A stretch of 64,000 bases of DNA from Paramecium sonneborni. Lineage: Eukaryota > Ciliophora > Oligohymenophorea > Peniculida > Parameciidae. A program made the position numbers and the translations under genes. Numbering within the stretch: position 1 is the first letter of the stretch; every line of letters starts with the position of its first letter. The stretch covers positions 445,926 to 509,925 of the forward strand of contig CAJJDN010000018.1 in NCBI GenBank assembly GCA_905182985.1, given 5' to 3'. Below are positions 62,188 to 64,000 of this stretch, one piece after another. Under the pieces are notes generated by a model. The model worked only from the letters and a program-made list of their open reading frames with translations. It had not been told where the DNA came from and searched no databases.

Positions 62188-62385
62188 ACTTTTATAAGAT
62201 TTTTATTTAAAACTAATAAATTTAATAATAAAGCAGTCAAGTTTTTAAAAATATAAATTATTCTAATTTATTCAATTATTTAAATGAAAATAAAATTCAA
62301 AAATTTTATGTTAAATTTTTCATCTTTTGAGTGATAATTCCTAATTATCTATATTTTAATTCAAATTTTTCTAATAACTCTTACA

Positions 62386-63726
62386 TCAATCTTGGTTAAA
62401 GTGCTAATAATCCTAAAATCTATTCTGAAGAGAATTGCATAAATTATTCTATTGGAATTGCATTTTTGATTCTAATATTTAATATTTATATTACATAGAT
62501 TCTTCAGTTTAGTTTTATTCATTTTTTTATTATGCATCAATCATATTAACCATTATTTATTATAGAGTATCATATAAAATATTTTGGATTTTTCTTTCTC
62601 GATTGGGATTGCTTGATTGATCAGTAAAAGATTAATTTATAGATGTACTGAAATCAAAATAAATAGAATTTGCATATCCATTTTAATTAGTAATTTTTTA
62701 TTTATTTTTAAATTATTTTAAGGATAGATTTGCACAATAAACTAATAAATTTCTTATGGAAGTATAGTGATTCTATTTTTTTTTGATTTCTTGCATCTAC
62801 TCAGTAGTTTTTCTTCTTAAAATATTGATTTATTTATAAATTTCAATAATATCTTCAACAGGCTATAAAATGTTAATATAATATTACTTATTATTATCCT
62901 TTGAAAGATGCCTTTTAAAGAACCTCTAATAATTTACTTTTAGAGTGTTTTTTCAATTTAATAGGAGGTAATTAAGATAAACTTAAGCGATTAGTATTAG
63001 AGTCTGATCCAGTTATAAAAAGGTTAATATTGCTTCTATTACTGCTAATATCTAGACTTTGTAATTAGATTCTTTACTAAATAGTTATATAAAATGAAAA
63101 ATACTGTTCTAGATGTAGATTAAGTATAATTGGTTTTAGAGTTTTAAATTTATTATTGAATTTGCCAACAATCTCTTACACAATCTCTGATTTAAAGTCG
63201 CTTATTTTAAACTTATTCTTTAAGTTCTTTGATCGTAAATTAATTTAATTATAAATCTTGTGTTAATTGTTAAGTCTAATAATAAGAAATAAGTACTTTT
63301 TTAATTAATGCTAAACGATATTGATCTACTTTAGATAATTCACTAATGATTTATTTAATTTAGGGATGATTATCAAGACTTAATTAATAACAATAAATAC
63401 TCATTTTATTATCTTAATTTTTCTTCTAATTTGATGATTTGTAACTTAGTTTTTTCAAGTTAGTTAAGTAAATGAAAATATCGTTAATTTAATCTTTATT
63501 CCTAAAATAATTATATAAATAGATACTTCCATTTAAATGGCAATCAATGTTTTATCATTGACCTGATCTATGTAATTTTATACTTCGCCATGTTGATTTA
63601 AAACTATATCCATGGCATCATTTCTCCTTAAAGGAAGAATAAATAGAGAGATTATTACTTTTTATCAAAATCAGAGAATATTTTTGGAGGTGAGAAAATC
63701 TTGGAGCTTTTACTATCATATAACAT
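62386..63726 (-). CDS. Coiled-coil protein (395 aa)
   Basis: The start MLYDSKSSKIFSPPKIFSDF reaches the body through a 32-nt intron. Helical heptads dominate: RYFHLLNQLEKTKLQIIKLE, QYRLALIKKTQQLTQDLQLN and EDIIEIYKQINILRRKTTEQ. A short Ser/Asn section (RSNINLFITGSDSNTNRLSL) lies in the middle. Six introns (32, 25, 22, 21, 28, 25 nt) leave 396 codons. No family is recognised. The start is 30 bp from the stop of the MORN gene. Confidence 0.68.
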
Positions 63727-63756
63727 AAAATTTAATTTATATATTGAATGTTTGAA

Positions 63757-64000
63757 TCATGCAAAAACTTAAGTTAATACTCCTTCCTACCATACTCCTT
63801 TAATAGTTAATCCATTTACAGCTGAATATATACCTTCTCCATGAATCATACCATCAATAAATTAACCTTCAAATATTTCTCCATTTGTTAATTATAATCT
63901 GCCAAACCCACTCATTTTACCTTCTGAAAATTCACCTATTTTAATATAATTATTAAAAGTACCTTCATAACCTAACCAACCATTTTCAATCACACTTAAA
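63757..64000 (-). CDS. MORN-repeat protein, C-terminal part (partial)
   Basis: The frame enters from the window edge and ends at TGA 63757-63759. Repeats are visible as GYEGTFNNYIKIGEFSEGKM, SGFGRLQLTNGEIFEGQFI and DGMIHGEGIYSAVNGLTIKG, the Y/F-x-G-x-F pattern of MORN motifs. Such proteins attach to membranes or the cytoskeleton at cortex and cilia in protists. The 5' part lies outside the window. Confidence 0.85.

Overview
The window is almost certainly macronuclear DNA of a Paramecium (aurelia-like) ciliate. Three things seen in the sequence support this. Long reading frames exist only when TAA and TAG are read as glutamine and TGA is the sole stop. Nearly every gene is cut by tiny GT..AG introns, mostly 20-32 nt with GTA starts and TAG/AAG ends. 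Base composition is extremely AT-rich, with intergenic gaps of tens to a few hundred bases. Trichocyst matrix proteins, an alveolin-type cortical protein and a large multi-membrane protein like the ciliate tmcB-like family fit the same picture. I built each model by joining frames across introns. In every model listed as a complete gene, spliced length is a multiple of three. Family names come from motif recognition, not from database searches.

Layout. 1-7.6 kb: end of an upstream gene, a Gln-rich hypothetical, a Ser/Thr kinase (+), a PDI-family protein (-), a degenerate peptide-deformylase-like protein (+) overlapping the tail of a small minus-strand gene, and a RanGAP-like LRR protein (-). 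8.2-14.4 kb: a mitochondrial carrier (-) back to back with a cyclic-nucleotide-binding-domain-like protein (+), a hypothetical, a polytopic membrane protein, a trichocyst matrix protein and a coiled-coil protein. 15.2-20.2 kb (all -): seryl-tRNA synthetase, two adjacent DoxX-like membrane proteins and a long coiled coil. 20.4-32.4 kb: a possible decayed gene, a TRF4/PAPD5-type non-canonical poly(A) polymerase (+), a casein kinase 1-like kinase, a pseudokinase-like protein and a Sen1/senataxin-like helicase (all -). 32.5-43.3 kb: two coiled-coil/hypothetical proteins (-), a basal-body-type coiled coil (+), a second trichocyst matrix protein (+), a DHHC palmitoyltransferase (+), a TLC-domain-like membrane protein (+), an alveolin-like protein (-) and an FCP1/SCP-like HAD phosphatase (-).

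43.6-46.4 kb holds a RING plus chromo-barrel-like protein and a small coiled-coil gene. A single N at 45328 sits exactly between two identical 1085-bp copies of this DNA. This is best read as two overlapping contigs that were not merged, so the second copy is probably not real. 46.5-64 kb: hypotheticals, a small-Tim-like protein, a coiled coil, the roughly 1,600-residue tmcB-like protein (-), a four-pass membrane protein, an EF-hand protein, a kinase with a PH-like N-terminus, NAD kinase, two more coiled coils and the end of a MORN-repeat protein.

No operon logic is expected or seen; neighbours are functionally mixed housekeeping, signalling and cortical genes. I found no rRNA, convincing tRNA, transposon or CRISPR. 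I did not find a clear new biological system. The best leads are the RING-chromo-barrel fusion, the motif-less deformylase homologue, the CK1/pseudokinase pair, the 25-bp shared divergent promoter and a start codon apparently split by an intron.
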